Shown in pieces: positions 32,030 to 41,781 of a stretch of 50,433 bases of DNA. A program made the translations under genes and the position numbers. Numbering within the stretch: the stretch's first letter is position 1; each line of letters opens with the position of its first letter. The DNA is from Nocardioides jensenii JCM 1364 = NBRC 14755 (GTDB lineage: Bacteria; Actinomycetota; Actinomycetes; Propionibacteriales; Nocardioidaceae), in assembly GCF_001552535.1 (NCBI RefSeq), contig NZ_BCRJ01000090.1:1-50433 (forward strand), written 5' to 3'. The notes under the pieces were generated by a model that saw only the letters and a program-made list of their open reading frames with translations, was not told the DNA's origin and did no database searches.

Positions 32030-33064
32030 TCAGTCGCGCAGCGGTGCGGTGGCGAATGCGGGGATGCCCTCGTCCGGGTGGACCCGCGCGGAGAAGCCCA
32101 GTTCCTTGGCAGCCTTCTCGGGCGAGGCCACGACATGGCGGACGTCTCCGGGCCGGTACTCCCCCGTCACCACGGGCTGCGGTCCGTCCGGGCCGGCGAG
32201 CCGGTCGGCCACGTCGACAATCGAGATCGGCCGCCCCGAGCAGACGTTGTACGCCGCGAACGGAGGCGACTCGGCGACCACCGCGTCGAGGGCAGCCACG
32301 TTGGCGCGAGCGACGTCGTCGACGTGCACGAAGTCGCGCATCTGGGCGCCGTCCTCGAAGACGCGGGGCGGCTCACCGCGCTCCAGACTCGAGCGGAAGA
32401 TGGCCGCCACTCCGGCATACGGCGTGTCTCGCGGCATGCCCGGCCCATAGGCGTTGTGGTAGCGAAGCGCGATTGCATGGGCACCCGCGTGGCGTGCCCA
32501 GGCCGAGGCGTAGTGCTCCTGCGCCACCTTGCTGGCGGCGTACGAGCTTCGAGGATCGACGGGCGCCGCCTCGTCCACCAGGCTCCATCGCAACGGCCGG
32601 CCGCACACCGGGCAGGCGTGGTCGAACCGACCTGCGTCGAGGCCCTCGGTGCTGCGGAGTCCGGGCGCCTGTGACCCGTGCTCGGGGCATTCGTAGGCGC
32701 CCTCGCCATAGGCCACCATCGAGGAGGCCAGCACCAGTCGGCGTACACCCGCCTCGTGCATGGCGGCCAACAGCACGGCCGTGCCGAGGTCGTTGTGCGA
32801 GGCGTAGACCGGCAGGTCGGCGACGCGTACGCCGGCTCCGACGACGGCGGCCTGGTGGCACACCGCGTCGACGCCGCGGAGCAGGTCGACCCACGCGTCG
32901 GCGTCGCGCACGTCGAGCCGGTGCGTGCCAGCGGGTGGAGTCGTGGCGCCGTGGGCCAGGTCGAGCATCACGTCGACCGCGACGACCTCGTCGCCACGCT
33001 CCTCCAGGTGGCGCCTGACGGCGGAGCCGATGAACCCCGCCGATCCGGTGAGCAGGACCCTCAC
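32030..33064 (-). CDS. NAD-dependent epimerase with zinc-knuckle insertion
   Basis: A 344-residue extended SDR. The Rossmann motif is GSAGFIG (residues 8-14), the substrate Ser is in LASSMVAYGEG, and the YxxxK is Y175-K179 (SSYAASK); a UDP-sugar-like tail RPGDVRHVVAS follows. Between the active-site serine strand and YxxxK is an insertion of ~40 residues with CPEH (C126, H129) and CPVC (C151, C154), a likely zinc site absent from ordinary GalE. GTG 33064 overlaps the phosphorylase stop (GTGA). By family and order it corresponds to galE3 (Rv0536) of M. tuberculosis. Substrate unproven. Confidence 0.85.
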   Translation of the reverse strand: MRVLLTGSAGFIGSAVRRHLEERGDEVVAVDVMLDLAHGATTPPAGTHRLDVRDADAWVDLLRGVDAVCHQAAVVGAGVRVADLPVYASHNDLGTAVLLAAMHEAGVRRLVLASSMVAYGEGAYECPEHGSQAPGLRSTEGLDAGRFDHACPVCGRPLRWSLVDEAAPVDPRSSYAASKVAQEHYASAWARHAGAHAIALRYHNAYGPGMPRDTPYAGVAAIFRSSLERGEPPRVFEDGAQMRDFVHVDDVARANVAALDAVVAESPPFAAYNVCSGRPISIVDVADRLAGPDGPQPVVTGEYRPGDVRHVVASPEKAAKELGFSARVHPDEGIPAFATAPLRD

Positions 33065-33870
33065 GACGGTGCGCCGGCGGGCAGCGGACAGGTCAGTTCG
33101 ATCTCGTCGGCCCAGGCAGCGCACGCACATCCGGTCGGGTCGGGCAGCTGGGTGATCGCCGTGCGCAGCAGGGTGGCGAGACGGTCGAGGTTCGACCGGA
33201 ACAGCGCGAAGACCTCGGCCTGACCGACCCCGGCGCCGTCCTCCTCACCGGCGTCCATGTCAGTGACCAGTGCCAGAGGCGCGTAGCAGAGCCGCAGTTC
33301 GCGGGCCAGGACGGCTTCGGGGTGGCCGGTCATGTTCACCAGGGACCACCCTGCCTCTGCATGGCTGCGCGACTCCGCGCGCGTGGAGAACCTCGGGCCC
33401 TCGATCACGACCATGGCACCACCGACCGTCACGTCGGGCGACCCGGCGGCCAGGGCCTTGGTCACCCCAGCGCAGTAGGGATCCGCGAACGGCACGTGCA
33501 CCGCGCCGGTGTCGACGAAGGTCTGGACGCGGCCCTGCGTGCGGTCGACCAGCTGGTCGGGCACGACGACGTCACCGGGGCGGACCTTGTCCCCGAGCCC
33601 ACCGACCGCACACGGCGCCAGCACCTGGCGTACGCCGAGCGAGGCCAGCGCCCAGAGGTTGGCCCGGTAGTTGATGCGGTGCGGTGGGTGCTCGTGATGC
33701 AGGCCGTGCCGGGGCAGGAAGGCCACGTTGCGCCCTTCCACCGAGCCGATCGTGATGGGTGCCGACGGATCGCCGTACGGCGTGGTGACCGTGGCGGTCG
33801 GGGCGTTGTCGAACAGGGCGTAGAAGCCCGTGCCACCGATCACGGCGACATCGGCGCGGAGGTCGGTCAT
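33061..33870 (-). CDS. S-methyl-5'-thioadenosine phosphorylase / PNP family
   Basis: A 269-residue nucleoside phosphorylase with the phosphate-binding GGTGFY, FLPRHGLHHEHPPHRINYRAN (MTAP/PNP signature), PCAVGGLGDKVRPGDVVVPDQLVDRT and the base-site VIEGPRFSTRAES and NMTGHPEAVLARE. It cleaves 5'-methylthioadenosine, or a related 5'-modified nucleoside, to adenine and the sugar phosphate. ATG 33870 is preferred to GTG 33879; CAGCGT lies seven bases before it. It is coupled to the epimerase gene, as in M. tuberculosis pnp-galE3, suggesting that the sugar product or the salvage reaction feeds the nearby pathway. Confidence 0.9.
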   Translation of the reverse strand: MTDLRADVAVIGGTGFYALFDNAPTATVTTPYGDPSAPITIGSVEGRNVAFLPRHGLHHEHPPHRINYRANLWALASLGVRQVLAPCAVGGLGDKVRPGDVVVPDQLVDRTQGRVQTFVDTGAVHVPFADPYCAGVTKALAAGSPDVTVGGAMVVIEGPRFSTRAESRSHAEAGWSLVNMTGHPEAVLARELRLCYAPLALVTDMDAGEEDGAGVGQAEVFALFRSNLDRLATLLRTAITQLPDPTGCACAAWADEIELTCPLPAGAPS

Positions 33871-33948
33871 GACACCCACGCTGCCAGCGCAACCGCCGCC
33901 GGAGAAGAGTGCGCGGCCGGTCGTAAGCGCCTCGTAAGAAGCTCCCCC

Positions 33949-34419
33949 TCATGCGCGCAGGGCGGCGCCGATGCAGCAGCCGAAGGAGGCGACCACGCCG
34001 ATCGTGCGGATCAGGTGCAGCCGGTTCCACGGGTCCTCGAACGCCTCACGCGCCCGGTGCAGGGCCGGCGTACCGTCGTCGAGCCCGACCTCCGTCAGCG
34101 CGTCGTTGAGCGGGATGTTGCCGGCCGTCGTGATCCCGAACGCGATGACGTAGAGCACCAGTGCGGCGATCACCCAGGGCCGCGAAGGGCCGGTGACGAC
34201 CGCGACCCCGAGCGCAGGCAGGGGCGCCATGAACAGCAGGAGGAAGACCGGGTTGAGGATCGCGAGGTTCAGCTGCTGCATGGCTTCGACGAAGGTGCGG
34301 TCGTCGGTGTGTGCGAGGCCCGGCATCACCGAGGTCGAGAAGGCGAAGAAGATCCCCGCGATCAGTCCGGTGCCGACGGTGCCCACCACCAGTGCCGACT
34401 GTCCCAGGACCCCTGTCAT
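33949..34419 (-). CDS. DUF1772 (anthrone-oxygenase-like) membrane protein
   Basis: A 156-residue protein with four transmembrane helices. SALVVGTVGTGLIAGIFFAFSTSVMPGLA at the start, AMQQLNLAILNPVFLLLFMAPLPAL and the NIPLNDAL motif followed by FEDPWNRLHLIRTIG are DUF1772 hallmarks. The ATG at 34419 overlaps the NmrA-like gene's stop (ATGA). Family members are annotated as anthrone oxygenases, but bacterial roles are mostly unknown. With an NAD(P)-binding partner it may take part in oxidation of a small molecule, under the divergent AraC regulator. Confidence 0.87.
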   Translation of the reverse strand: MTGVLGQSALVVGTVGTGLIAGIFFAFSTSVMPGLAHTDDRTFVEAMQQLNLAILNPVFLLLFMAPLPALGVAVVTGPSRPWVIAALVLYVIAFGITTAGNIPLNDALTEVGLDDGTPALHRAREAFEDPWNRLHLIRTIGVVASFGCCIGAALRA

Positions 34420-35252
34420 GACGCCACCTCCCCGCCGTTCCAGGCACCGGCGGCGACGGCCCGCGCGGCGTAGTCGGCGAAGTCGCGCGCCGGACGACCC
34501 AACGCCTCTCGCACGCCGTCGACGACGTGCGCATTGTGCCCGTCGAGGATCTCGCCGAACAGCTCCGCCAGTCCTCCCGCCTCGTCCACCGGCAGCCCGG
34601 CGTCGACCAGATCTGCGACAAGGTGCGCGGTGGTGACCTGTTCGTAGGCGATCGGACGTCCGACCGCGGCCGCGATGTCGGCAGTCGCGTCGGCGAACGT
34701 CATCAGTCGTGGCCCGGTCAGCTCGTAGGCCCGGTTGACCGGCGCCTCGCCGAGCATCATCGCCACGGCCACCTCCGCGACGTCGTCCAGGTCGACGAAC
34801 GGCTCGCGGACATCGCCGGCGGTGAAGGCCAGGTGCCCGGCGCCCAGCGGCTCGGCGAACAGGCTCTCGTCGAAGTTCTGCATGAAGAAGGCGCAGCGCA
34901 CGGTGCCCCAACTCGCGCCGTACCGCTGCGCGGCCTCGGCGACCAGGCACTCCGCACGCTGGGCCTGGGCCTCGCCGCGTCCGGAGAGCAGCACGATGCG
35001 CCGTACGCCGGCACGTGCCATCCGGTCGGCCACCTCGGCGACGGCTTCGGGTGCACCGGGAAAGGTCAGGTCGGGAGCGAAGGTGAGGTAGGCCGAGTCG
35101 GCCGGCCGCTCGACCGAGGACCAGGTCGCCGGGTCGTTCCAGTCGAAGCTGGGCCGGGACAGCGAGGTGACCGGGAAGTCCCGGTCGTGCAGGAGGGACG
35201 CGACGCGACGGCCGGTCTTGCCGGTGCCGCCGATGATCAGGTGAGTTGTCAT
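34416..35252 (-). CDS. NmrA-like NAD(P)-binding SDR
   Basis: A 278-residue atypical SDR starting MTTHLIIGGTGKTGRRVASLL with the GGTGKTG dinucleotide motif. VRRIVLLSGRGE, FFMQNFDESLF and FVDLDDVAEVAVAMM are typical of NmrA/YtfG-like quinone reductases and redox sensors, which lack the catalytic Tyr. It is first of a two-gene operon with a DUF1772 gene, and 72 bases from the divergent AraC regulator. Substrate not known. Confidence 0.87.
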   Translation of the reverse strand: MTTHLIIGGTGKTGRRVASLLHDRDFPVTSLSRPSFDWNDPATWSSVERPADSAYLTFAPDLTFPGAPEAVAEVADRMARAGVRRIVLLSGRGEAQAQRAECLVAEAAQRYGASWGTVRCAFFMQNFDESLFAEPLGAGHLAFTAGDVREPFVDLDDVAEVAVAMMLGEAPVNRAYELTGPRLMTFADATADIAAAVGRPIAYEQVTTAHLVADLVDAGLPVDEAGGLAELFGEILDGHNAHVVDGVREALGRPARDFADYAARAVAAGAWNGGEVAS

Positions 35253-35324
35253 GTCTCCACTTCACCTCGACTCAGTGAGACTTTCCATGGCTTGAAGTCT
35301 TGATTGCATGCGTGATCGTCCAGC

Positions 35325-36341
35325 ATGCTGGCGTTCATGGACGGTCTCGAACATCTGCTCTCCGGACCTCGCGCACGCCAGGCCTTCCTGTTGCGCATGG
35401 TGATGGAGCCGCCCTGGGCGGTGCGGATCGAGGACGACCCGGCGCTGACTCTCTTCGCGGTGGCCCGCGGATCGGTCTGGATCACCGGCGAGCTCGGCGA
35501 GCCGCTCGAGCTCCGGGCCGGCGACGTGGCCGTGATCCGTGGCGGCCCGGTCTACACGGTCGGGGACGACCCGGGCACCGGGCCGAAGGTGACCATCCTG
35601 AAGGGCAACGTCTGCGTCGACCCCGACGGGCAGCTGCTGACCCAGCGGATGGCGCTCGGCGTGCGCACCTGGGGCAACAGTCACGACGGGTCGGCGGTGA
35701 TGCTGGTCGGCACCTGGGAGGCGGAGACCGAGGCCGGGCGACCACTGCTCTCCGCGCTGCCCGGCCTGCTCGTACGACGCCGCGGCGAGGACGACTCGGC
35801 GCTGGTCGACCTGCTGGCCGCGGAGATGGTGCGCGAGGAACCCGGTCAGGAGGTCGTGCTCGACCGGCTGCTCGACCTGGTCCTGGTGACCGTGCTGCGC
35901 TCCTGGCTGGCCGGTGAGGAGCAGGTGACCCGGGGGCTGGCACCCACAGACCCGACCGTCGGCGAGGCGCTGCGCCTGATGCACCACCACCCCGAGCACC
36001 CCTGGACCATCGCGTCGTTGGCGCGCGAGGTCGGAGTCTCCCGGGCCGCGCTGGCCCGACGCTTCGGCGTGCTGGTCGGCGAGCCACCGATGACCTACCT
36101 GACCCACTGGCGGCTCGCCCTCACGGCCGACCTGCTGGTGGCCACCGACGACGCGATCGACCGGATCGCCCGGCAGGTCGGCTACGGCAGCGGTTTCGCG
36201 TTGAGCGCCGCGTTCAAGCGGGTGCGCGGGGTCAGCCCGCAACAGCACCGCACTGCGGCCCGTACGCCGAGCGCGCACGCCCTGGACGCATCGGCTCACC
36301 GAGCCCGTGCCAAGCCGGGGCCAGTGGTGGCACAGTGGTGA
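35325..36341 (+). CDS. AraC family regulator with cupin domain
   Basis: A 338-residue regulator. Residues ~5-180 form a cupin-type AraC ligand domain (QAFLLRMVMEPPWAVRIEDDPALTLFAVARGSVWI, ELRAGDVAVIRGGPVYTVGDDPG). Residues ~205-310 hold two helix-turn-helix motifs (WTIASLAREVGVSRAALARRFGVLVGEPPMTYLTHWRLALTADLL, AIDRIARQVGYGSGFALSAAFKRVRGVSPQQHR). The C-terminal ~25 residues are polar. ATG 35325 or 35337 are both possible starts. It is divergent from the NmrA-DUF1772 operon, its likely target. Confidence 0.88.
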   Translation: MLAFMDGLEHLLSGPRARQAFLLRMVMEPPWAVRIEDDPALTLFAVARGSVWITGELGEPLELRAGDVAVIRGGPVYTVGDDPGTGPKVTILKGNVCVDPDGQLLTQRMALGVRTWGNSHDGSAVMLVGTWEAETEAGRPLLSALPGLLVRRRGEDDSALVDLLAAEMVREEPGQEVVLDRLLDLVLVTVLRSWLAGEEQVTRGLAPTDPTVGEALRLMHHHPEHPWTIASLAREVGVSRAALARRFGVLVGEPPMTYLTHWRLALTADLLVATDDAIDRIARQVGYGSGFALSAAFKRVRGVSPQQHRTAARTPSAHALDASAHRARAKPGPVVAQW

Positions 36342-36375
36342 TCAGACCCACCGCACCGGGAGAAGGAGCGCAGCC

Positions 36376-37500
36376 ATGAAGGTCGGCGTACCCAGGGAGG
36401 TCAAGAACCACGAGTACCGCGTCGCGATCACGCCGATCGGCGTGCACGAGCTGACCGCGCACGGGCACGAGGTGGTCATCCAGCAGGGTGCCGGGGTCGG
36501 CTCCTCGATCAGCGACGAGGAGTACGTCGGTGCCGGGGCGACGATCGCGGCAACCCCGGAGGAGGCCTGGGGCACCGACGGTGGTGTCGACCTCGTCCTC
36601 AAGGTCAAGGAGCCGGTCGCGGAGGAGTTCCACCGCATGCGCGAGGGACAGCTGCTCTTCACCTACCTCCACCTGGCTGCCGACAAGCCGCTGACCGACG
36701 AACTGCTCGACCGCAAGGTCACCGGCATCGCCTACGAGACCGTCCAGCTGCCCAGCGGTGGGCTGCCCCTGCTCTACCCGATGTCCGAGGTCGCCGGGTG
36801 CCTGGCACCCCAGGTCGGCGCCCACTCCCTCCTCAAGGCCCAGGGCGGGCGCGGCGTCCTCATGGGCGGTGTCGGCGGTGTCGCCAACGCCAAGGTCGTC
36901 ATCATCGGCGCCGGCGTCTCGGGACAGAACGCCGCCAACATCGCCCTCGGCATGGGCGCCGACGTCACCCTCCTCGACACCGACCTCGACAAGCTCCGCA
37001 TGTCGTTCTGGCGCTACAACAACCGGGTCCACGGCCTGGCCTCCTCCAAGCTCGCCATCGAGCACCAGGTGATGGAGGCCGACCTGGTCATCGGTGCCGT
37101 GCTGATCCCCGGTGCCGCTGCACCCAAGCTCGTCTCCAACGAGCTGGTCTCCCGGATGAGGCCCGGCTCGGTGCTCGTCGACATCGCCGTCGACCAGGGC
37201 GGCTGCTTCGAGGACACCCACGCCACCACGCACGACGACCCGACCTACCGGGTGCACGACTCGATCTTCTACTGCGTGGCCAACATGCCCGGCGCCGTGC
37301 CCCACACGTCGACCTACGCGCTGACCAACGCCACCCTGCCCTACACGGTGGCCCTGGCCGACAAGGGCTGGCAGCAGGCGTGCCGCGACGACCACTCCCT
37401 GACCCTCGGCCTCAACACCCACGCCGGGCAGCTCACCAACAGGCCCGTGGGCGAGGCCACCGGCATCGCCGCGGTCAGTCCCGACGACGTCCTCACCTGA
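36376..37500 (+). CDS. ald: Alanine dehydrogenase
   Basis: A 374-residue NAD-dependent L-alanine dehydrogenase that converts alanine to pyruvate, ammonium and NADH, usually a hexamer. MKVGVPREVKNHEYRVAITP contains the substrate Arg region; FTYLHLAAD holds the substrate-site Lys/His region; GAGVSGQNAANIALGMGADVTLLD is the Rossmann loop; VANMPGAVPHTSTYALTNATLPY is the C-terminal signature. GGAGAAGGAG precedes the ATG at 36376; the upstream in-frame extension overlaps the AraC gene. It is probably transcribed from its own promoter or from araC, since the gap is 34 bases. Confidence 0.97.
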   Translation: MKVGVPREVKNHEYRVAITPIGVHELTAHGHEVVIQQGAGVGSSISDEEYVGAGATIAATPEEAWGTDGGVDLVLKVKEPVAEEFHRMREGQLLFTYLHLAADKPLTDELLDRKVTGIAYETVQLPSGGLPLLYPMSEVAGCLAPQVGAHSLLKAQGGRGVLMGGVGGVANAKVVIIGAGVSGQNAANIALGMGADVTLLDTDLDKLRMSFWRYNNRVHGLASSKLAIEHQVMEADLVIGAVLIPGAAAPKLVSNELVSRMRPGSVLVDIAVDQGGCFEDTHATTHDDPTYRVHDSIFYCVANMPGAVPHTSTYALTNATLPYTVALADKGWQQACRDDHSLTLGLNTHAGQLTNRPVGEATGIAAVSPDDVLT

Positions 37501-37538
37501 CGACGTCCCTCATCAACGGGATCATCACCCCACCGGTG

Positions 37539-37618
37539 TGCGCTCGACTGGATCTGCTCCCGACGTGGTCTGCGCCCGACGCGGTCTGCGCTCGACTGGA
37601 TCTGCGCCCGACGCGTTG
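37539..37618. repeat. Five tandem 16-bp repeats
   Basis: Five consecutive 16-base units begin at 37539, 37555, 37571, 37587 and 37603. Units one and four are identical (TGCGCTCGACTGGATC); the others are variants such as TGCGCCCGACGCGGTC. The last unit runs into the left arm of the long palindrome that follows. No gene is in the 300 bases between ald and 37801. Confidence 0.85.
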
Positions 37619-37677
37619 AGTGCACGATCCGTGTCGAGATTTCGGCGGAATCCGACACGGATCGTGCACTCAACGCG
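37612..37677. repeat. Long palindrome (25-bp perfect arms)
   Basis: Arms at 37612-37636 and 37653-37677 are perfect inverted repeats of 25 bases; GATT/AATC inside the 16-base loop extends the pairing. The hairpin follows the tandem repeats after ald. It may terminate ald, although no T-run follows, or be a dispersed REP/MITE-like palindrome. Confidence 0.85.
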
Positions 37678-37800
37678 CATCGCCCCCAACGTTGCGCTCG
37701 CGGCGTCGACGTACCACCCGAACCGGTCAGGAATCGAGAAGCCTCACGGCACAAGGCTTCCTAGGATCGAAGCACCACGAACCCAGAGAAGGGACCAACG

Positions 37801-38247
37801 ATGAGCAGCGACACGTCGTCCGACGGATTCACCGAGCAAGAGCGCGCCGCGATGAAGGAGCGCGCCGCCGAGCTGAAGTCGGCCAAGAAGCGCAGCACCA
37901 GCCCCAAGAAGGCCGAGGCCGACCGGGCGGACCTGGCCGAGAAGATCGCCGCGATGAGACCCGACGAGCAGACGATCGCCACGAGGCTCGACGAGATCGT
38001 CACGGCCAACGCTCCCGACCTGCTGGCCAAGACCTGGTACGGAATGCCCGCCTGGCACCGCGACGGCAAGATCATCCTGTTCTTCAAGAACGCCTCGAAG
38101 TTCGACATGCGCTACTCCGAGGTCGGCTTCAACGAGCACGCCACGCTGGACGACGGTGACATGTGGCCGACGGTCTTCGCGGTCACCGCCATGAACACGA
38201 AGATCGAGAAGGCACTCACCGACCTGGTCCAGCGCGCTGCGGGCTGA
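37801..38247 (+). CDS. DUF1801 (YdhG-like) protein
   Basis: A 148-residue soluble protein. An N-terminal charged, Lys/Ala-rich helical part (AAMKERAAELKSAKKRSTSPKKAEADRADLAEKIAAM, residues ~15-52) is followed by a DUF1801 domain with the hallmark KTWYGMPAWHRDGKIILFFKNASKFDMRYSEVGF and a C-terminal helix. The basic linker is Mycobacterium/Nocardioides-like and might touch nucleic acid. AGAGAAGGG lies upstream of the ATG. DUF1801 proteins are loosely linked with frataxin-like folds and stress; function unknown. Confidence 0.82.
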   Translation: MSSDTSSDGFTEQERAAMKERAAELKSAKKRSTSPKKAEADRADLAEKIAAMRPDEQTIATRLDEIVTANAPDLLAKTWYGMPAWHRDGKIILFFKNASKFDMRYSEVGFNEHATLDDGDMWPTVFAVTAMNTKIEKALTDLVQRAAG

Positions 38248-38268
38248 GCCGCCCGCCGGCGTGCCCCC

Positions 38269-39093
38269 TCAGGCCTCGATGCGCTGGGCGCCGGCATAGA
38301 CGTTCATCGACTGGCCGCGCAGGAAGCCGACCAGGGTCAGCCCACTCTCCTCGGCGAGCTCAACGGCCAGCGAGGATGGCGCGGAGACCGCGGCCAGCAC
38401 GGGAACCCCGGCCATCACGGCCTTCTGGACCAGCTCGAACGACGCCCTGCTGCTGACCATCAGGATGTTCTCGCGCAACGGGAGGGAGTCGGCGCGCACC
38501 GCGTCGCCGATCACCTTGTCGACCGCATTGTGGCGGCCGACGTCCTCGCGCATGCAGAGCAGCTCACCGGCTCCCGAGAACAGACCGGCGGCATGCACAC
38601 CGCCCGTGCGGTCGAAGACCCCCTGGGCCTGGCGCAGCAGGTCCGGCAGCTGCGCAAGCCGCTCAGGGGTGACCCGGAGCGGATCGTCGGCGACCGACCA
38701 GGCGGCCGTCGTACGCACGGTGTCGAGGCTGGCCTTGCCGCACAGGCCGCACGACGACGTGGTGTGGAAGGCCCGCTCGAGTGACGGATCGGGAGCCGGG
38801 ACGCCGGCTGCCAGCTCGACGTCGACCACGTTGTAGGTGTTCACGCCCTCGGCCGCGGCCCCGGCACAGTAGCGCACGGTCACCACGTCGGAGCCGGAGC
38901 GGACGACGCCCTCGCTGACCAGGAACCCGATGGCGAGATCGAAGTCGTCACCGGGCGTGCGCATGGTGACCGTCAACGTGCGGCCGTTGACCCGGAGCTC
39001 CATCGGCTCCTCCACGGCGAGCGTGTCGACGCGACGGTCGACGACTCCGTCGCGGATGCGGAGCACCTTGTGTCGTGCAGTGACGCGGCCCAT
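38269..39093 (-). CDS. fdhD: Formate dehydrogenase accessory sulfurtransferase FdhD
   Basis: A 274-residue FdhD. The essential cysteine pair is SSCGLCGKAS; EEPMELRVNG at the N-terminus, TPGDDFDLAIGFLVSEGVV and REDVGRHNAVDKVIG are family signatures. FdhD passes sulfur to the molybdenum of FdhF-type enzymes. It lies three bases downstream of the FdhF/YdeP-type oxidoreductase gene that it probably activates. Confidence 0.96.
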   Translation of the reverse strand: MGRVTARHKVLRIRDGVVDRRVDTLAVEEPMELRVNGRTLTVTMRTPGDDFDLAIGFLVSEGVVRSGSDVVTVRYCAGAAAEGVNTYNVVDVELAAGVPAPDPSLERAFHTTSSCGLCGKASLDTVRTTAAWSVADDPLRVTPERLAQLPDLLRQAQGVFDRTGGVHAAGLFSGAGELLCMREDVGRHNAVDKVIGDAVRADSLPLRENILMVSSRASFELVQKAVMAGVPVLAAVSAPSSLAVELAEESGLTLVGFLRGQSMNVYAGAQRIEA

Positions 39094-39096
39094 TTC

Positions 39097-41373
<2,277 letters not shown>

Positions 41374-41387
41374 GTCGTCTCCGCCCT

Positions 41388-41729
41388 TCAGGACCGGTTG
41401 ACTGCCACGGCTTCGCGGACCAGCTCGACGAACGCGTCCTCCTCGAGGGAGTCACCCTCGCGGAGGTCGATCGCGCGTCGGGTGCCCGCGTCGAGGCTGG
41501 CGTTGAACAGGCCGGTGGGGTCGTCCAGGGAGGCGCCCATGGCGAAGGTGAGCTTCACCTTGTCCTTGTAGGTCTCGACCGTGCAGATCAGCCCGGACGA
41601 CGAGAACGTGGGGACACCGTCGGGGTTGGACGCCTTGCGCCACTTGGCCTCCTCCTCGATGCCCGGCTCCGCGGACACGATGAGTGACCGCACCCTCTCG
41701 ACCGTCTCCGTCCGCCAATCACTGCTCAT
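41388..41729 (-). CDS. DUF1801 protein (113 aa)
   Basis: A 113-residue protein, a single DUF1801 domain (EAKWRKASNPDGVPTFSSSGLICTVETYKDKVKLTFAMGASLDDPTGLFN) with the pattern W-x-P-x-aromatic then SGLIC. ATG 41729 has TAGACT seven bases upstream; the longer start at 41747 would overlap this -10. It is first of a probable operon with the molybdopterin oxidoreductase (14-base gap) and fdhD. Function unknown. Confidence 0.85.
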   Translation of the reverse strand: MSSDWRTETVERVRSLIVSAEPGIEEEAKWRKASNPDGVPTFSSSGLICTVETYKDKVKLTFAMGASLDDPTGLFNASLDAGTRRAIDLREGDSLEEDAFVELVREAVAVNRS

Positions 41730-41736
41730 GTTCGCG

Positions 41737-41742
41737 AGTCTA
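41737..41742 (-). promoter_or_regulatory. Leaderless -10 (TAGACT) for the DUF1801-fdhF-fdhD operon
   Basis: On the minus strand TAGACT lies seven bases before the ATG at 41729. Confidence 0.5.
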
Positions 41743-41781
41743 GCCACGGCCGAGACCCGGACGGACCGGCGTACCGCCGGA

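Noticed and set aside
37341..37754. A 137-codon minus frame across the end of ald and the repeats
   Set aside because: Its sequence is the translated tandem repeat and palindrome plus ald antisense; no ribosome site.
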